From positions 2,861,460 through 2,925,459 of the forward strand of contig OX393568.1 in NCBI GenBank assembly GCA_947652115.1: a stretch of DNA of 64,000 nt, in the 5' to 3' direction. Every line of letters starts with the position of its first letter. Within the stretch, counting starts at the first letter, position 1. Below are positions 61,137 to 64,000 of this stretch, piece after piece. The translations under genes and the position numbers were made by a program. This stretch comes from Blastomussa wellsi. Its lineage: Eukaryota; Cnidaria; Anthozoa; Scleractinia; Plerogyridae. The notes below the pieces were generated by a model. The model was not told the DNA's origin. It saw nothing but the letters and a program-made list of their open reading frames with translations, and searched no databases.

Positions 61137-61545
61137 AAGGGCAGCGAAATACGAGACACAAAAACCCTGTAAATTGTCGCGCAACATTGTTTCGTTGCAA
61201 GTTTTGAGTCAATGTTTCGCGCCGTTTTACACCTTGCGTAATCAACTTGTCGCGCAACAAAAACATTTGTTGGGTGTTGAAGAAATGCAGCGCGCTGACT
61301 GGTTGATTTGCTTGGTGTGGATCCGTGACAAGTTGTGAGTTTGATAAAAAACGAGCAACAAAGGCAAAATTTGTTGCTTAAAGTCGAGCCGCGCTCCACT
61401 TTTCGCATCAACTTTCTTCAACCCACAACCGCAAATGTTTTTGTTGCGCGACAAGTTGAGCATGCAAGGTGAAAAACGCGAAACAACGAAACAATGTTGC
61501 GCGACAAGTTGAGGGTTTTTGTATCGCGTATATCGCCGCCTTATT
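61137..61545. mobile_element. ~400-bp foldback MITE with TTGTCGCGCAACA arms
   Basis: Long inverted arms: ACAAAAACCCTG, TTGTCGCGCAACATTGTTTC and CAACTTGTCGCGCAACAAAA on the left each reappear inverted on the right. The arms contain smaller TTGTCGCGCAACA inverted repeats. No transposase; boundaries are approximate. Confidence 0.75.
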
Positions 61546-61639
61546 AAAGAGAAATGAAAAGGGCTATTGGGACGAGAATGGCAGCTCTCATATAGACTAA
61601 ACTAGGGGCATTTGGGGGCATTGCTCATTGGAGGCTATG

Positions 61640-61765
61640 ATCAAATTCCAAGGGTTAATAAGTGAAACTAATGAAACTGAAGACGAATCACATTTTCTTA
61701 TATATTGCACAAAATACTCTCCTCTTAATATTCAATTAGCGAAAATTCATTTCATCTTACCTTGA
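61640..61765 (+). pseudogene. LINE C-terminal remnant
   Basis: A plus-strand frame gives ETNETEDESHFLIYCTKY followed by SPLNIQLAKIHF and a TGA. The E-D-E-x-HFL-x-x-C-x-x-Y pattern resembles the C-terminal end of non-LTR retrotransposon polyproteins common in cnidarians. Only ~40 codons; the upstream frame is lost. Confidence 0.5.
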
Positions 61766-61876
61766 TGTAGACAATATTACAATATTATTCTTTCAAATTT
61801 TGCTGATGTAACTTGATTACTACAAGTTATATGCTATAATTACATATCCAGGATAATCTTTATTAGTATATTCTCA

Positions 61877-62161
61877 GCTCCGACTATTGCATTTCTAGCT
61901 TTTTGATTGGCTAAAAAACTCCGACTATGAGCCAATAGTCGGAGTTTTACGTCATATGGAAAATAGTGCGCCAAGTTTTTATTTTACGCTTTGTAAAATT
62001 GTGGAAATAAAAATCGGCGGCAAAACCCGGTTTGAGAATTTACTAAAACAATTATTCCATTCGCCCTTGTTGGATATGAAGTGATTATAACCAACTCGCG
62101 CTACGCGCTCGTTGGTTATTTTATCACTTCATATCCAACGCGGGCTCATGGAATAATTGTT
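61877..62161. repeat. Composite foldback region (AACAATTAT element)
   Basis: 61881-61949 has CTCCGACTAT repeated in both orientations. 62047-62161 is a clear foldback with ~48-bp arms: AACAATTATTCCATTCGCCC mirrored by GGGCTCATGGAATAATTGTT and GTTGGATATGAAGTGAT by ATCACTTCATATCCAAC. No coding content. Confidence 0.75.
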
Positions 62162-63130
62162 ATTTATTTCAATTTTTATTTGAGATAAAGCTTTTGCAAC
62201 ACTGTATGTATTTATGGTCATGCAAATAAAGCTAGTTGTTGCTATTGTTCTCTCGAAGGGTGGCCAAAACGAATAAATTTGTGCAGGAGTCCATCCTCTT
62301 GTGACCAAATATGGTAAAAGTCTAAGATTTCTTTCTTAATTTCGTGCGACGCGCGAATGAAAGATGAAACTAATCTGAGACGTGACCGCCGAGAATTCAC
62401 GTAATTGTTTAAAAATCCCTCCTATTTCGAAATACTCCTGGGAGTACTTTTGATATTGATGGTGCAGTTTAATTGATGTCTTTCAATTCGTGTTCCAACG
62501 ACTTCCGGTACGGCAAGACAAAGATATCGATGACGTTGCCGGTTAGACTTCGCTATCGTTGTGGTAACAAACGATATTTCCCAGCATGCTACGGTTTACT
62601 CCCTCCTTTTCAACACTCTTCTGAAATGGAGTGTGTGAGCAGTTTGTAACGACAAGTTCATCCAGTCGTCCAAAACACACTAACCCAAACAAGAAACTCC
62701 ATAATACAAGGATCAAGCAATTATTAAGCCATTTATTAACTGAAAGATCCTGTTTACACCATCTTGGGTCAAAGATGGACGGCGAAATTTAAGTTTGTTT
62801 CGTCGGTCAATCACGACACGCCCGCTCGACGAACGCCATATTGTTGACTGTATTTCACAACTTTGCTGTCATTAACCGCAAAACAGATACAGACAGCGAA
62901 TTTGTTGCACAGAAACGAGAGGGAAGGACATTAGTGTTGGGCAAAGTGGAAAGGAACAATGGGAAGATAGCAGTATTCTGGAAAGCTGGAGCAATTTTAC
63001 TAGAGATATTGTTGGACGAAAGTTTGAGTGTTGGCGGGCTTTGCTTTACTGAGTTCGCGTGGTTAACCGACTAGCTGCTTCAAGGAAGATAAACATTTGA
63101 AACCGAAAAATACGTTGACTGATATATACT
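62162..63130. other. Intergenic, unassigned open frame
   Basis: A 77-codon plus-strand open frame (62841-63074) has no domain. Otherwise unique sequence; it could contain the promoter of the putative gene that follows. Confidence 0.3.
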
Positions 63131-63421
63131 ATGACTGGACGGAGTGGAAAGCATTTTAGAGGGGATAAAGACCTCGTCATTCACGACAAAACTGGCAGGG
63201 TAATATAATGTATTTATCAGAGTGACCGCCGGTGTACCTTAAAGTTAAACGTATACAAAGGTTCCACGCAAATCAGTCCGCGATGCTCTGTGAATCCCAG
63301 TACTCTTGCCTGTCGTTTTTACACTGTTTGTACATTCTTTTATTTGCAGATTCTGATTTCTTGGAATCGCTTTGCAAGGTCGCTGAAAGAAGCTTTTGAA
63401 CTCTATTGGGAAACGAAGCAG
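63131..63421 (+). CDS. Possible first two exons of a third gene (partial)
   Basis: 63131-63199 opens with ATG and encodes MTGRSGKHFRGDKDL plus eight residues, ending at a possible donor (AGG|GTAATA). 63350-63421 lies between a strong acceptor (TTTTATTTGCAG) and a strong donor (GTATGT) and is open only in the frame giving ILISWNRFARSLKEAFELYW and four more residues. Both segments are multiples of three in phase 0, so they join without a break. No homology recognised and no further exon confirmed before the window ends. Speculative. Confidence 0.27.
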
Positions 63422-64000
63422 GTATGTACACGAGGTGGAACTGTTTTCGACATTAGATGATTTGACGATTGAAGTCGAGTAGATTGTGGTTGTGCAAATC
63501 GGTGAACGTTTCCTTTGCTTTGTGCATCCGTCCACTGCATTTCATCCCGTGCATTTTGTTGGATTCGTGTGTTCATTTCAAAAGAAATCTTGATCTCCGT
63601 AGTACATTTCATTGGTTTGATTGGGTTCGTTCGCTTGTTTTTAGTAGCGCTTCATACTGATGCAAATGAAGCGTGGAATTTATTCAGGCGTTTCTTGAAT
63701 AATTGATTTCTTAAGGTGCTTATTTTTCTCGTTTTTCCAGTCCATAAAGTGTATTATTACTCTTACAATCATTTCCGAACAATGTTTAGCTGTCCATGCA
63801 CGGTTATCCATGCAATTTTGTTTGGGCAATACGAAGTGTGCGTGCATCGCACGGGAGGTGGCATGTAGCCAACAAGTTTTCATTTGCATTGAATAAGCGA
63901 AACAATCCTTGTGATATTTTTGTCAACCGCTGAAGGGCGGTAAAATAAATTATTTGGGTGATAATTTTTTGCCCTTTTGAAGTGTTTAGCTCCATTTCGT
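63422..64000. other. Right end of window, no gene confirmed
   Basis: If the putative gene is real this would be intron or further exons. An acceptor-like CGTTTTTCCAG ends near 63740 and is followed by an open frame of ~50 codons, but no matching donor was convincing. Confidence 0.25.

Overview
This is eukaryotic, intron-bearing, AT-rich DNA. It carries two complete, same-strand genes for nicotinic acetylcholine receptor-like (Cys-loop, pentameric ligand-gated channel) subunits in a landscape of small foldback DNA elements, with a ~20 kb tandem satellite between the genes. Receptor exon structure, many short inverted-repeat elements and retroelement remnants suggest a marine invertebrate, most probably an anthozoan cnidarian such as a stony coral. 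That assignment is inference: no sequence search was possible.

Layout. 1036-8159 (+): gene A, seven coding exons, 536 codons plus stop. 8160-10350: intergenic, with a decayed LINE reverse-transcriptase fragment and short repeats. 10745-30928: satellite of ~35-bp monomers (about 570 copies) with higher-order structure, older-looking monomers at both edges and a ~105-bp interruption near its right end. Related sequence lies on both sides of the array in direct orientation (10350-10746 and 30945-32419). 32050-46700: intergenic, with several MITE-like elements (some with clear target-site duplications), a Penelope-type hammerhead-like motif, a 105-bp near-perfect palindrome and a 168-bp tandem duplication; no convincing gene. 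46728-58160 (+): gene B, seven coding exons, 525 codons plus stop, with a TTGG/CTGG repeat in intron 4. 58161-64000: more foldback elements, a LINE C-terminal remnant and two weakly supported exons (63131-63199, 63350-63421) that may begin a third gene.

How the genes relate. Both were assembled by hand from splice sites, conserved phases and homology between them. Exons 3 (45 bp), 4 (110 bp) and 6 (259 bp) have identical lengths in the two genes, and all intron phases agree (1,0,0,2,0,1), so they are tandem paralogues. A has the full alpha-type loop C (Y-x-C-C and P-x-Y) but methionine at TM2 9'. B has the usual 9' leucine and keeps the vicinal cysteines but has lost both flanking loop-C tyrosines; it also uses a GC-AG intron. 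Both keep the -1' glutamate expected of cation channels. They could form homomers or a heteromer with A supplying the principal face; this is inference.
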